Of a stretch of 64,000 nucleotides of DNA, positions 9,283-18,248 are shown in pieces. The notes beneath the pieces are model-generated. The model saw only the letters and a program-made list of their open reading frames with translations. It ran no database searches and was not told the origin of the DNA. The stretch is from Quadrisphaera sp. INWT6. GTDB taxonomy: Bacteria > Actinomycetota > Actinomycetes > Actinomycetales > Quadrisphaeraceae. The stretch lies in the NCBI RefSeq assembly GCF_015390235.1, contig NZ_VUOH01000004.1:372001-436000 (forward strand), given 5' to 3'. Every line of letters starts with the position of its first letter. The stretch's first letter is position 1. The position numbers and the translations under genes are program-made.

Positions 9283-9849
9283 GTGGCCACCCGTCTGCTG
9301 CTCCTCGCCGACACCCACGTCCCGGTGCGGGCCCGCGCGCTGCCGGCGCAGGTGCTCGACGCCGTCGCGGCGCTCGGACCGGGCGACCTGCTCGTCCACG
9401 CCGGCGACTGGGTGCACGAGGACCTGCTCGACGACCTCCTCGCGCGCTGCGCCACCACCGGCGCCCGCCTGCTCGGGGTCGCCGGCAACAACGACGGGCC
9501 GGAGCTGCACTCCCGGCTGCCCGAGGTCGCCCGCGCCGACGTCGGGGGGCTGCGCCTCGCCGTCGTCCACGAGACCGGGGCGGCGGCGGGGCGCGAGCGC
9601 CGCTGCGCCGAGCGCTTCGGCAGCGGTGACCAGCCCGCCGACGTGCTGGTCTTCGGGCACAGCCACATCCCCTGGGACACCACCGCCGTCCGGCCCGGCG
9701 GGGGCGCGCTGCGGCTGCTGAACCCCGGCTCGCCCACCGACCGGCGGCGCCAGCCCGCCTGCACGCTCATGACCGCGGTGGTCGACGGCGGCGCCCTGCA
9801 CGACGTCGTGCTGCGTGAGGTCGTGCGTGAGGTCGTCGGTCGCGGGTAG
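9283..9849 (+). CDS. YfcE/MJ0936-type metallophosphoesterase
   Basis: 188 aa. Conserved metal ligands appear in order: LLADTHV, HAGDWV, GNNDG, VVHE and GHSHIPW, the signature of the small two-metal phosphodiesterases of the YfcE group. The protein is soluble and would hydrolyse a phosphodiester of unknown identity. Start is GTG 9283, giving the expected beta strand RLLLLADTH within six residues. It sits 9 bp upstream of a zinc dehydrogenase gene and could be co-transcribed. Confidence 0.85.
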   Translation: MATRLLLLADTHVPVRARALPAQVLDAVAALGPGDLLVHAGDWVHEDLLDDLLARCATTGARLLGVAGNNDGPELHSRLPEVARADVGGLRLAVVHETGAAAGRERRCAERFGSGDQPADVLVFGHSHIPWDTTAVRPGGGALRLLNPGSPTDRRRQPACTLMTAVVDGGALHDVVLREVVREVVGRG

Positions 9850-9858
9850 GGGCTGCGC

Positions 9859-11082
9859 ATGCGAGCACTCACCTGGCAGGGCAGGCGGAAGGTCTCCGTG
9901 GAGACCGTGCCCGACCCCGCCGTCCAGGAGCCGACCGACGCCGTCGTCAGGATCACGTCGACGGCGCTGTGCGGCTCCGACCTCCACCTGTACGAGGTGA
10001 TGGGGCCCTTCCTCGACCCGGGTGACGTGCTCGGCCACGAGCCGATGGGGATCGTCGAGGAGGTCGGTCCGGAGGTCACGCACATCAGGCCCGGTGACCG
10101 CGTCGTCGTCCCCTTCAACATCTCCTGCGGCTCCTGCGCCACCTGCTCCACGGGGCTGCAGAGCCAGTGCGAGACCACCCAGAACCGCGAGACCCCGATC
10201 GGCGGGTTCGGCGCCTCGCTGTTCGGCTACACCAAGCTCTACGGGCAGGTCCCGGGCGGCCAGGCCGAGTACCTGCGGGTGCCGCAGGCGCACTACGGGC
10301 CGATCAAGGTCCCCGAGGGCGTCCCGGACGACAGGTACCTCTACCTCTCCGACGTGCTGCCGACCGCCTGGCAGGCCGTGGCCTACGCCGGTGTCGGCGA
10401 GGGCCCCACCACGGCCGGGTCGCGGGTCGGGTCGCTCGTCGTCCTCGGGCTGGGGCCCATCGGCGACATGTGCGCCCGGATCGCCGCGCACCTGGGCGTC
10501 GAGAAGGTCATCGGCATCGACCCGGTGGCCGAGCGCCGCGCCCGCGTCGAGGCCCACCTCGGCGGCGCCGTCCGCACCATCGACCCCACCACCACCGACG
10601 ACCTCGTCGGCGCCGTCCGCGACCTCACCGGCGGCCGCGGGGCCGACGCCGTCATCGACGCCGTCGGCATGGAGGCCCACGGCTCGCCCGTCGCGAAGGC
10701 CGCCCACACCGCGCTGGGGTTCGTGCCCGACGCCGTCGCCCAGAAGATGATGCAGACGATGGGCGTCGACAGGCTCACCGCGCTGCACACCGCCGTCGAC
10801 CTCGTGCGCCGCGGCGGCACGGTCTCGCTGTCCGGCGTGTACGGCGGTGCTGCCGACCCCGTGCCGATGCTCTACATGTTCGACCGCCAGATCCAGCTGC
10901 GGATGGGCCAGGCCAACGTGCACCGGTGGGTGCCCGACATCCTCCCGCTGCTCACCGACGACGACCCCCTCGGCGTCGACACCTTCGCCACCCACCGCGT
11001 GCCGCTCGAGCAGGCGCCGCAGGCCTACGAGCAGTTCCAGGAGAAGAGGGACGGCACGGTCAAGGTCGTCTTCACCCCGTGA
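9859..11082 (+). CDS. Zinc-dependent alcohol dehydrogenase, formaldehyde-dehydrogenase-like
   Basis: 407 aa medium-chain dehydrogenase. Catalytic zinc ligands are in LCGSDLH and GHEPMG; the structural zinc cluster is CGSCATCSTGLQSQC; the Rossmann loop is VLGLGPIGDMCARIA. The length and the long insert after the structural zinc site resemble glutathione-independent formaldehyde dehydrogenases and related S-(hydroxymethyl)-type enzymes. With a formate dehydrogenase at 41-3519 a formaldehyde-to-formate role is attractive but unproven; other alcohols are equally possible. ATG 9859 follows GGGG. Confidence 0.85.
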   Translation: MRALTWQGRRKVSVETVPDPAVQEPTDAVVRITSTALCGSDLHLYEVMGPFLDPGDVLGHEPMGIVEEVGPEVTHIRPGDRVVVPFNISCGSCATCSTGLQSQCETTQNRETPIGGFGASLFGYTKLYGQVPGGQAEYLRVPQAHYGPIKVPEGVPDDRYLYLSDVLPTAWQAVAYAGVGEGPTTAGSRVGSLVVLGLGPIGDMCARIAAHLGVEKVIGIDPVAERRARVEAHLGGAVRTIDPTTTDDLVGAVRDLTGGRGADAVIDAVGMEAHGSPVAKAAHTALGFVPDAVAQKMMQTMGVDRLTALHTAVDLVRRGGTVSLSGVYGGAADPVPMLYMFDRQIQLRMGQANVHRWVPDILPLLTDDDPLGVDTFATHRVPLEQAPQAYEQFQEKRDGTVKVVFTP

Positions 11083-11089
11083 GCCGTCC

Positions 11090-11467
11090 GTGAACGGGAG
11101 GTCGCGCCGGCTCGACGAGGCGGTGACCCGTCAGGGCGGGCGCTGCCTGTGGTGCGGCCGCGCCTTCGGCCCCCTCGTGCCGCCCACCACCGACCACCTC
11201 GTGCCCCGCGTCAAGGGCGGGCCCAGCTGGGCGGAGAACGAGGTGGCCGCGTGCCGCCGCTGCAACGGCCAGCGCGGCCACACCACCCCCGTCGACTGGC
11301 TGCTCGAGTGCTCCGGGCGCGGCTGGCAGCCCGACGCCGCCGCGCTCGCGGCGGCCCTCGCCTCCCTCGAGGCCGCGATCGCCGTCCGCGGCGGCCAGCG
11401 GCGCGCCAGGCCCTACCTCGCCGGGCAGCTGCGCCGGCTCGCCCGGGCGCACCCGGCTGCCTCCTGA
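11090..11467 (+). CDS. HNH endonuclease domain protein
   Basis: 125 aa. The zinc-finger HNH core is complete: CLWCGRAF, TTDHLVPRVKGG, ENEVAACRRCNGQRG. The His of TTDH, the Asn of EN and the two CxxC pairs match PF01844. The rest is a helical tail. Solo HNH proteins of this size are common in actinobacteria and their targets are unknown. GTG 11090 lies 8 bp after the dehydrogenase stop, and the TGA overlaps the next ATG (TGATG), suggesting one transcript. Confidence 0.8.
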   Translation: MNGRSRRLDEAVTRQGGRCLWCGRAFGPLVPPTTDHLVPRVKGGPSWAENEVAACRRCNGQRGHTTPVDWLLECSGRGWQPDAAALAAALASLEAAIAVRGGQRRARPYLAGQLRRLARAHPAAS

Positions 11468-12756
11468 TGCGCGAGCGCCGCCACCTGGCAGACTCGCCGC
11501 CCGTGAGCCGGGCACGCGCGAAGGACCCGCGGGAGCGCCACGCGGCGGCCCGCGCCGAGGACCGGCTGAACCGGATCCTGGCCACCGCGCTGCGGCGCCG
11601 GGGCTGGACGCCGCGGGTCCTCGGCTACGCCGGCTACGGCGGCGAGGGGTGGGTGCGCGTCCTCGGGCGGGTGCTCGCCACGCGTCCGCCCGACGACGAC
11701 GGGCGCAGCGGCTCGGCTGGCGACGACGAGGACCGCGACGGCTCGGAGACCCCGGCGGCGGCGGCGCTGCGCGACTGGACGGGGCCGCTGGACCGCGACC
11801 AGCTGCGCGAGCGCGCCCTGACGGCCCTGCGCGGCTGGCGGGCCTTCATCAGCGCCCCCGTCACCGGCGTCACCGTGTGGGTGACCGTCGGCGACCAGGT
11901 GCACGAGCTGGTCAGCGAGCGGGGCGGGTACATCGACGCCCGCCTCCCGTCGGACCTGCCCGAGGGCGTGCACCACGTGCACTTCTCCACCGAGCCGCCC
12001 GGCCGCGCCGACCCCGACGAGCGGGTGGGCCACGCGGTGCGGGCTCCGGTGACGGTCATCGGCGCCGACCAGCGCGACGGGGTCGTCTCGGACATCGACG
12101 ACACCGTCATGGTGACCTCCCTGCCCCGCCCGCTCATCGCGGCGTGGAACACCTTCGTGCTCCACGAGCAGGCCCGCAGCCCCGTGCCGGGCATGGCCGA
12201 GCTCCTCAACGCCGTCCAGAAGGCGCACGAGGGCGCGCCGGTGCTGTACCTGTCCACCGGCGCCTGGAACGCCGCCCCCACGCTGACGCGGTTCATGGTC
12301 CGCCACGGCTACCCCGCCGGGCCGCTGCTGCTCACCGACTGGGGCCCCACCAACACAGGCTGGTTCCGCAGCGGGCAGGAGCACAAGCGCGCGCAGCTGC
12401 GCCGCCTCGCCGAGGAGCTGCCGCAGGTGCGCTGGCTGCTGGTCGGCGACGACGGCCAGCACGACCCGGAGATCTACGGCGAGTTCGCCCGCGAGCACCC
12501 GGAGAACGTCCGCGCGATCGCCATCCGCCAGCTCACCGCCGCCGAGCAGGTGCTCTCCCACGTGCTGCCGGTGCCGGTGTCGGCCTCGGCCCGCGCCGAG
12601 GGCATCGACGAGCTGCGCGAGGTCCGCGCGCCCGACGGCGAGGGCCTGGCCCACCAGCTGCGGCAGGCCGGGGTGCCGCTGGCGCGCCGGGTGTGGGTGA
12701 GCCCCGACGAGCACGTCGTCGACGGCGCCGAGGACACCGCCGAGGGTGAGGGCTGA
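11467..12756 (+). CDS. App1-family phosphatase (DUF2183)
   Basis: 429 aa. The catalytic HAD-like motif SDIDDTVMVT (about 208-217) and YLSTGAWN, FRSGQEHKR and LLVGDDGQHDPEIY match the App1 phosphatidate-phosphatase catalytic domain first described in yeast. Before it is a beta-rich region (AFISAPVTGVTVWVTVGD) also found in bacterial members. Substrate in bacteria is not established. ATG 11467 overlaps the HNH stop; GTG 11503 is an alternative that would remove a short leader. The acidic Asp/Ser stretch near 75-95 looks like a linker. Confidence 0.82.
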   Translation: MRERRHLADSPPVSRARAKDPRERHAAARAEDRLNRILATALRRRGWTPRVLGYAGYGGEGWVRVLGRVLATRPPDDDGRSGSAGDDEDRDGSETPAAAALRDWTGPLDRDQLRERALTALRGWRAFISAPVTGVTVWVTVGDQVHELVSERGGYIDARLPSDLPEGVHHVHFSTEPPGRADPDERVGHAVRAPVTVIGADQRDGVVSDIDDTVMVTSLPRPLIAAWNTFVLHEQARSPVPGMAELLNAVQKAHEGAPVLYLSTGAWNAAPTLTRFMVRHGYPAGPLLLTDWGPTNTGWFRSGQEHKRAQLRRLAEELPQVRWLLVGDDGQHDPEIYGEFAREHPENVRAIAIRQLTAAEQVLSHVLPVPVSASARAEGIDELREVRAPDGEGLAHQLRQAGVPLARRVWVSPDEHVVDGAEDTAEGEG

Positions 12757-12760
12757 GCGC

Positions 12761-13387
12761 GTGGGCACCGGATCGCTGACCCTGCTCGACTACCGCCGCC
12801 GCGTCGCCGAGCTGTACGCCGACGTGCGCCGCGCCGCCGCGGAGCGCGGTCCGGCCCGCGCCCACGAGCTGTGGCGCACCGCCCGCGACGAGCTGTACGC
12901 CACCCACCCCGACAGCCCGCTCGCCGCTGACGACGCCCGCCGCCGCACCGGGCTGCCCGTCGCGCCGTACGACCCCGACCTGCGCTGGGAGCTGCCCGTC
13001 GAGGCCGCCGACACCAGCCGGCCCGACCACGAGCTGCGGGTCACCACGGGCACCGACGGCGAGGTCGTGTTCCACCGCCTCGGCCGAGCGACGACGCCGC
13101 TCGGGAGCCTCGACCTGTGGTGGCTCTCCGGCTACGGCGGCGGCGTGTGGCTGCCCGTCCGCGACGCCTCCTCCGGCACCAGCACCTACGGCGGCGGGCG
13201 CTACCTCCTCGACACCGTCAAGGGCGCCGACCTCGGGGGAGACCCGCACGGCGGCGACAGGCACGTCGTCGTCGACCTGAACTTCCTCTACAACCCCTCG
13301 TGCGCCTACGACCCGGCCTGGGCGTGCCCGCTGGCCCCTCCCGGCAACCGCCTCGAGGCCCCCGTGGAGGCCGGCGAGCTCAGCTGA
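12761..13387 (+). CDS. DUF1684 domain protein
   Basis: 208 aa. Family hallmarks are GGGRYLLDTVKGAD and the near-C-terminal VVDLNFLYNPSCAYDP, whose CAY motif is diagnostic for DUF1684. The N-terminus LLDYRRRVAELYADVR is the typical start, supporting GTG 12761 over the in-frame GTG at 12746 that lies within the previous gene. Function is unknown in the family. It is soluble, with no signal peptide. It ends convergently 4 bp from udgX; an AGCTGA/TCAGCT hairpin (13383-13398) spans both stops and may be a short terminator. Confidence 0.8.
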   Translation: MGTGSLTLLDYRRRVAELYADVRRAAAERGPARAHELWRTARDELYATHPDSPLAADDARRRTGLPVAPYDPDLRWELPVEAADTSRPDHELRVTTGTDGEVVFHRLGRATTPLGSLDLWWLSGYGGGVWLPVRDASSGTSTYGGGRYLLDTVKGADLGGDPHGGDRHVVVDLNFLYNPSCAYDPAWACPLAPPGNRLEAPVEAGELS

Positions 13388-13391
13388 CCCC

Positions 13392-14042
13392 TCAGCTCAG
13401 CAGCCCCGCCACGGTGCGCAGGTCGTCGACGAGGGCCGCGTAGGCGGCGTCGCGGGCGTCCTCGGGGGTGCGCAGCACCGCTGACGGGTGGGTGGTCACG
13501 AAGAACGTCTTCGTCCCCTGGGTGGTCTCGCGCTCGATCGGGTGGCCGCGGTCCTTGCCGACCCGCACCGAGGGGCCGAGCAGCGCCTTCGCCGCCGTCG
13601 CCCCCAGGAGCACCACCACCTGCGGGTCGACCAGGCGCAGCTCCTCGGCCAGCCACGGCTTGCAGGCGCTCACGTGGCTGGTCTCGGGGGTGGCGTGGAT
13701 GCGGCGGTTGCCGCGGGGCGTGAACCTAAAGTGCTTCACGGCGTTGGTCACGTACACGCGGTCGCGGGCGAGACCGGCCTCTTCGAGGGCCCGCTGGAGC
13801 AGCTGGCCGGCGGGGCCGACGAAGGGGATGCCGCGGGTGTCCTCGGCGTCGCCGGGCTGCTCGCCGACCAGCGCGACGGCCGCGTGGGAGTTGCCCGCGG
13901 AGAAGACGACCTGGGTCGCGGGCTCCCACAGCTCGCAGCCGCGGCAGGCGGGGGCGGCGGCGCGCAGCGCGTCGATGCTGTCGGGGTGCTCGGGCACCCA
14001 CTCCTGGGCGCCGGGGCGCTCCACCTGCTCCTGGGTGCTCAT
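13392..14042 (-). CDS. udgX: UdgX-type uracil-DNA binding protein
   Basis: 216 aa, iron-sulfur uracil-DNA glycosylase superfamily. Motif A is GEQPGDAED (about 60) in place of the family-4 GExPG form, and the R-loop NRRIH (about 112) carries the histidine that in mycobacterial UdgX forms a covalent bond with the abasic site after uracil removal. Cluster cysteines are seen in CRGCELW and ACKPWL; the last motif is THPSAVLR. Both UdgX-specific features are present. ATG 14042 overlaps the epimerase TGA (ATGA), so the two genes are coupled. Confidence 0.9.
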   Translation of the reverse strand: MSTQEQVERPGAQEWVPEHPDSIDALRAAAPACRGCELWEPATQVVFSAGNSHAAVALVGEQPGDAEDTRGIPFVGPAGQLLQRALEEAGLARDRVYVTNAVKHFRFTPRGNRRIHATPETSHVSACKPWLAEELRLVDPQVVVLLGATAAKALLGPSVRVGKDRGHPIERETTQGTKTFFVTTHPSAVLRTPEDARDAAYAALVDDLRTVAGLLS

Positions 14043-15097
14043 GCGGCCCTCCGCCCGTGCAGGAGGCCCCGGCCGGCCAGCGCGGGGGTGCCGCCCCCGG
14101 CGCCGGAGCGCATCCCCGAGACGAGGTCGGCGAGGGCGGCGGTCGCGGAGACCCGCGGCTCCCAGCCCAGGGCGCGCAGGCGCGAGCAGTCCATGAGGGG
14201 GGCGCCGGCGCCCAGGTCGACCCAGCCCGGGTCGGTGGGCTGCAGACGGGCGTGCCAGCTGACCTCCGCCGCGCGGCGCAGCAGCGACACCGGGGCCTTC
14301 ACCCGCCGGCCCCCGCCCAGGCCGGCGGCGATCTCGTCGGGGCCGAGCCCGTCGGTCGCCGCGGCGTTGAACGCCCCCGTGCCGCCCTCGGCCAGGACCC
14401 GCCAGATACCGTCGGCGAGGTCGTCGGCGTGGACGACGGGAGCCACGAACGCGTCCGGCAGGGGGAGCAGCGGCAGCCTGCCCAGGAGGCTCACCGGCAG
14501 CAGCGGCCCCCCGAAGTACCGGGCGATCTCGCTGCCGGCCTCGCGCTGCAGCACCAGGCCCGGGCGCACGCGGGCGATGCCCGGCCCGCGGTCCGAGGCC
14601 TCCACCTCGTCGAGCAGGTCCTCCGCGGCGACCTTGTCGCGGCTGTACGGGGAGGACTCCACACCGGTGCGGGGCCACGACTCGTCGACCGACGGCTTGC
14701 GGCCGGTGCGCTGCGCCTCCTGCGGCACGGGCGCGTAGACGCCCACCGACGACGCGTGCACCAGGTGCGGCACCCCCGCCTCGGAGGCCGCGGTCACCAC
14801 GGCGCGGGTGCCCTCGACGTTGGTGGTGCGCATCACCGCGCGGGCGGCGGGGGTGCGGCTCGGCTGGATGCGCCAGGCCAGGTGGACGACGGCGTCGACG
14901 TCCTCCATCGCCTCGCGCAGCGCGCCGGTGGCCCACCGGGCGGTCAGGTCGACGCCGTGCCAGCGCACGGGTCCTGACGAGGGGACGCGACGGGCGACGC
15001 CGCTCACCGCGACGCCCTCGCGGGCCAGGCGGCGCAGCAGCGCGGTGCCGACGTTGCCGGTGGCGCCCGTCACCAGGACGCGGCGGGGAGGAGCCAT
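14039..15097 (-). CDS. NAD-dependent epimerase/dehydratase family protein
   Basis: 352 aa extended short-chain dehydrogenase. The N-terminal VLVTGATGNVGTALL is the NAD(P) loop; the catalytic pair is Ser in HASSVGVYA and YSRDK (YxxxK). Substrate is unknown; the C-terminal half has no clue residues I recognise. ATG 15097 begins two residues before the Rossmann strand, so in-frame codons further upstream are not needed. It is translationally coupled to udgX. Confidence 0.85.
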   Translation of the reverse strand: MAPPRRVLVTGATGNVGTALLRRLAREGVAVSGVARRVPSSGPVRWHGVDLTARWATGALREAMEDVDAVVHLAWRIQPSRTPAARAVMRTTNVEGTRAVVTAASEAGVPHLVHASSVGVYAPVPQEAQRTGRKPSVDESWPRTGVESSPYSRDKVAAEDLLDEVEASDRGPGIARVRPGLVLQREAGSEIARYFGGPLLPVSLLGRLPLLPLPDAFVAPVVHADDLADGIWRVLAEGGTGAFNAAATDGLGPDEIAAGLGGGRRVKAPVSLLRRAAEVSWHARLQPTDPGWVDLGAGAPLMDCSRLRALGWEPRVSATAALADLVSGMRSGAGGGTPALAGRGLLHGRRAA

Positions 15098-15182
15098 GGG
15101 ACGAGCCGACCACGGGCGCGGGGTGTTGGCGAGCGGAGTTCTGGGCGAGCGGAACCGCGGGGGCCGACCTAGGTTCGGACAC

Positions 15183-15440
15183 ATGACCGAGCAGACCAGC
15201 CGCAGCGACGAGACCAACCCCGAGCACGCGGGCACCGGCGCGCAGGACGACCCCACCGCCGTCAAGGACCCCGAGACCTGGGTGACCGGGGGCGAGCCCG
15301 CCACCGGTGCGCAGGTCAGCTACCTGACCACCCTGGCCCACGAGGCCGGTGAGGAGGTCCCCGCCGACATCACCAAGGCGCACGCCTCGGAGATGATCGA
15401 CGAGCTGAAGGGCCGCAGCGCCCGCGTCTCCGACAGCTGA
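15183..15440 (+). CDS. DUF3072 small protein
   Basis: 85 aa. The core DPETWVTGGEPATGAQVSYL followed by LAHEAGEEVPADITKAHASE is the DUF3072 signature. Polar, soluble, no known function. A -10-like TAGGTT ends seven bases before ATG 15183, so the message is probably leaderless. It is divergent from the epimerase, with 85 bp between starts. Confidence 0.8.
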   Translation: MTEQTSRSDETNPEHAGTGAQDDPTAVKDPETWVTGGEPATGAQVSYLTTLAHEAGEEVPADITKAHASEMIDELKGRSARVSDS

Positions 15441-15462
15441 GCCGCTGGGGCAGGCTGGGCCG

Positions 15463-16305
15463 GTGACCTCCCTCACGAGCGCACGTGCCCTGAAGGACGC
15501 CGGCCTGGTCTGGCTGCCCGCGAAGGGCGACAGGTTCGTCATCCCCGACCGCGAGATGGACGGCGACGTCTTCGTGGTCTCGGACATGACCATCGAGGCC
15601 CAGGACCTCGCCTCCGGGCAGGTCCTGGGCTTCAACGGCACCACCGAGTGGGCCCTCGACAGCGTCGAGGCCGCCGACGTGCTGTGGCTGCCCCGCGAGG
15701 GCCAGCTGCGCGCCGAGCTCGGCCCGGCCTTCGACGGCCTGCACCTCGAGGGCGGTGCCTGGGAGGTGGCGACGTCGCTGCCCGACGGCGGGTGGGCCCT
15801 GACCCGCGCCGCCGACGCCGAGGAGGCGTACGCGCTCGCGCTGCTGGGCCTGCGCGCCACCTCCGCCGCCCAGCTGCTGCCGGTGGCCGGCGGAGACCTG
15901 GCCGCGCTGCTCACCGACCTCGACGCCCCCGCCTGGCAGCGCACGGCCCCCGACGGCGTGCGGACCGTCGCCGACGTCGTGTCCGGAGCCCTCGGCGGCA
16001 CCGGCGCCGACCCGGCGGCGGCGTGGCCCGCGGCGCTGGAGTCCCTCCTCGCCACGTGGGTGGCCCCGCCCGAGGGCGAGCAGGCCGCGGAGGTGCTCGA
16101 GGCCGGCGCGCAGGGCGTGCTGGTCGACCTTGTCGTGGCCACCTGGGACGTCGGCACCGCCACCGGCCGCGAGCCGGCGCTGCACCCCCTGACCGTCCGC
16201 CGCGCCCTGGAGCACGTGCGCACCTGGCCCACCTCGGGCGCGGCCGACGACGCCGCCGCCGTGACCTCCGAGCTCGACGCGCTGCTGAGGCTGACCGGCC
16301 GCTAG
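15463..16305 (+). CDS. Conserved actinobacterial protein of unknown function
   Basis: 280 aa, no membrane segment. The N-terminal half has a recurring pattern I have seen in actinobacterial hypotheticals, sometimes annotated as pilus-assembly CpaE without support: GLVWLPAKGDRFVIPDRE, then FVVSDMTIEAQDL and FNGTTEWALDSVE. There is no Walker motif, so the CpaE name should not be trusted. The C-terminal part is Ala-rich and helical. Start GTG 15463. Its TAG overlaps the stop of the convergent methyltransferase-like gene. Confidence 0.65.
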   Translation: MTSLTSARALKDAGLVWLPAKGDRFVIPDREMDGDVFVVSDMTIEAQDLASGQVLGFNGTTEWALDSVEAADVLWLPREGQLRAELGPAFDGLHLEGGAWEVATSLPDGGWALTRAADAEEAYALALLGLRATSAAQLLPVAGGDLAALLTDLDAPAWQRTAPDGVRTVADVVSGALGGTGADPAAAWPAALESLLATWVAPPEGEQAAEVLEAGAQGVLVDLVVATWDVGTATGREPALHPLTVRRALEHVRTWPTSGAADDAAAVTSELDALLRLTGR

Positions 16306-17174
16306 ACCGGGTCGTGCACGACGGCGGCGCCCGCCACCAGCGCGGTGAGGGCGTCGCCGTGGAGCACCCGAGCGACCGCGGCCCCGGCCCCCAGGGCGCG
16401 GGTCAGCTCCGCCAGCGGCAGCGGCGCGTGGCTGGCGAGCAGCACCGCGTTGCCGTGGCGGCGCCCCCGCAGCACCCCGGGCTCCAGCGCCGCCGCCACG
16501 TGCGGGAACACCGCCAGCAGCGTCGCCACCTCCGCCTTCAGGCCCACCGGCGACGTCCTGTCGACGGCGTTCGCCAGGTAGAGGCCCCCGCCCCGCGAGG
16601 GGTCCAGCACGCGGGCCACCTCGGCGGTGAACTCCGCGGTCACCACGTGGCGGGGCGTGGAGTCGCCCGCGAACACGTCGCGCACCACCAGGTCGGCGGA
16701 GGCGTCGCGGCGGGCGGCCAGCCCCGCGCGCGCGTCACCGGCCTGGATCCGCAGCTCGGGGGAGCGCGGCAGGTCCACCCACTCCCGCACCCGCGCCACC
16801 AGCTCGGCGTCCAGCTCGACCACCACCTGCCGGGTGCCCCCCGCCCCCGCGCGCACCGCCGCCAGGTGGCGCGGCAGGGCGCACGCCCCACCACCCAGGT
16901 GCACGGCCCGCAGGGGCGCCCCGCCCTCGGCGGGCAGGGCGAGCCGCACGCAGTCGGCCATCCACTGCAGGTACTCGAAGTCGAGCACCTCCGGGGCACC
17001 CGCCCGCAGCGGCGAGCTGGGCACCCCGTTCACGTACAGCGTCCACGCGCCGTCGTCGCGCTCGCGGACCCACTCCACCTGCCCGGTGGTGGTCGCGAAG
17101 CGCCCCTCGGGCGGGGGCGGGCCGGCGGTGGGTCTGCTGTTCCGGCGCTGGCCGCGGGAGGGGGGCACGGTCAC
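16302..17174 (-). CDS. Spermidine synthase-like class I methyltransferase fold protein
   Basis: 290 aa. The SAM-binding style loop [15 protein letters not shown], the acidic residue in [16 protein letters not shown] and [17 protein letters not shown] match the spermidine-synthase-like family. The TYLxNxxH elements of true spermidine synthases are not evident, so polyamine synthesis is unlikely; many actinobacterial members have no assigned role. GTG 17174 is divergent from xerD with 23 bp between starts, so their promoters must overlap around CCTAGG. Confidence 0.75.
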   Translation of the reverse strand: MTVPPSRGQRRNSRPTAGPPPPEGRFATTTGQVEWVRERDDGAWTLYVNGVPSSPLRAGAPEVLDFEYLQWMADCVRLALPAEGGAPLRAVHLGGGACALPRHLAAVRAGAGGTRQVVVELDAELVARVREWVDLPRSPELRIQAGDARAGLAARRDASADLVVRDVFAGDSTPRHVVTAEFTAEVARVLDPSRGGGLYLANAVDRTSPVGLKAEVATLLAVFPHVAAALEPGVLRGRRHGNAVLLASHAPLPLAELTRALGAGAAVARVLHGDALTALVAGAAVVHDPV

Positions 17175-17197
17175 AGCCTGCCCCTAGGCTGGGAGGC

Positions 17198-18211
17198 GTG
17201 GGGGTGGAGGTGCTCGCGGCCAGCGACGCCCTGAGCCGGGCGCTGGGGCAGTACCTGGCGCACCTGCGGGTCGAGCGGGGCCTCGCCGAGAACACCCTGG
17301 CCGCCTACCGGCGAGACCTCGAGCGCTACACCGCCTGGCTGCGCGCCCAGGGCCGCACCGAGCTGGCCGCCGTCGGCGAGGCCGACGTCAGCGCCCACCT
17401 CCAGGCCCTGCGCACCGGCGAGCACGGGCCCACCCCCGGCCCCGGAGCCGCGCTGTCCGCCGCCTCGGCGGCCCGCGCCGTCGTCGCCGTCCGCGGCTGG
17501 CACCGCTTCAGCGCCCTCGAGGGCGCCACCACCGCCGACCCGGCCGCCGCGGTGCGCCCGCCGCCCACCCCCCGCCGCCTGCCCAAGGCCGTCCCCGTCG
17601 CCGACGTCCTCGCCCTCCTGGAGGCCGCCGGCGCCGGCGAGGGCCCCCAGCCGCTGCGCGACCGCGCCCTGCTCGAGGTGCTCTACGGCACCGGGGCCCG
17701 CATCAGCGAGGCCGTCGGCCTCGACGTCGACGACCTGCCCGCCCAGGCGCTGGGCCGGGAGAGCACCGAGGGCGCCCTGCTGCGCCTGCGCGGCAAGGGC
17801 GGCAAGGAGCGCGTGGTGCCCCTGGGCTCCTACGCCGTCGCCGCGCTGGAGGCGTACCTGGTGCGCGCGCGGCCCGCGCTGCTCGCGGGAGCGGCGGGGA
17901 GCGCCACGGGCACGGGCACCAGCGCGCTGTTCCTCAACACCCGCGGCGACCGGCTCTCCCGCCAGAGCGCCTGGGCCGTGCTGCGCGCGGCGGCCGAGCG
18001 CGCCGGCGTCGGCAGCCCCGAGCACCCCGTCAGCCCGCACACCCTGCGCCACTCCTTCGCCACCCACCTGCTGGAGGGCGGCGCCGACGTCCGCGTCGTC
18101 CAGGAGCTGCTCGGCCACGCCAGCGTCACGACCACGCAGATCTACACGATGGTCACCGCCGAGGCCCTGCGCGAGGTGTACGCCGCGGCCCACCCGAGGG
18201 CCCTCGGCTGA
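17198..18211 (+). CDS. xerD: Site-specific tyrosine recombinase XerD
   Basis: 337 aa. Catalytic residues: Arg in GTGARISEA (about 166), Lys in [12 protein letters not shown], HxLRH in [14 protein letters not shown] (about 281), [13 protein letters not shown] with the nucleophilic Tyr near 316. It resolves chromosome dimers at dif with XerC. Its place directly before parA-scpA-scpB is conserved in actinobacteria and supports XerD rather than a phage integrase. TAGGCT lies seven bases before GTG 17198. Confidence 0.93.
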   Translation: MGVEVLAASDALSRALGQYLAHLRVERGLAENTLAAYRRDLERYTAWLRAQGRTELAAVGEADVSAHLQALRTGEHGPTPGPGAALSAASAARAVVAVRGWHRFSALEGATTADPAAAVRPPPTPRRLPKAVPVADVLALLEAAGAGEGPQPLRDRALLEVLYGTGARISEAVGLDVDDLPAQALGRESTEGALLRLRGKGGKERVVPLGSYAVAALEAYLVRARPALLAGAAGSATGTGTSALFLNTRGDRLSRQSAWAVLRAAAERAGVGSPEHPVSPHTLRHSFATHLLEGGADVRVVQELLGHASVTTTQIYTMVTAEALREVYAAAHPRALG

Positions 18212-18248
18212 CGCCCCCAGCCGGTCACCCGGGGTAGCCTTACTCCCC

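Noticed and set aside
9250..10995. Long upstream extension of the serA frame (987 codons in all)
   Set aside because: Everything before GTG 9249 is antisense to the phosphoesterase and dehydrogenase genes; only the last 405 codons match SerA.
15463..16305. Pilus assembly protein CpaE
   Set aside because: That label exists for similar proteins, but there is no Walker motif or receiver domain here.
16302..17174. Spermidine synthase linked to the agmatinase operon
   Set aside because: It lacks polyamine-specific motifs and lies 46 kb away with different neighbours.
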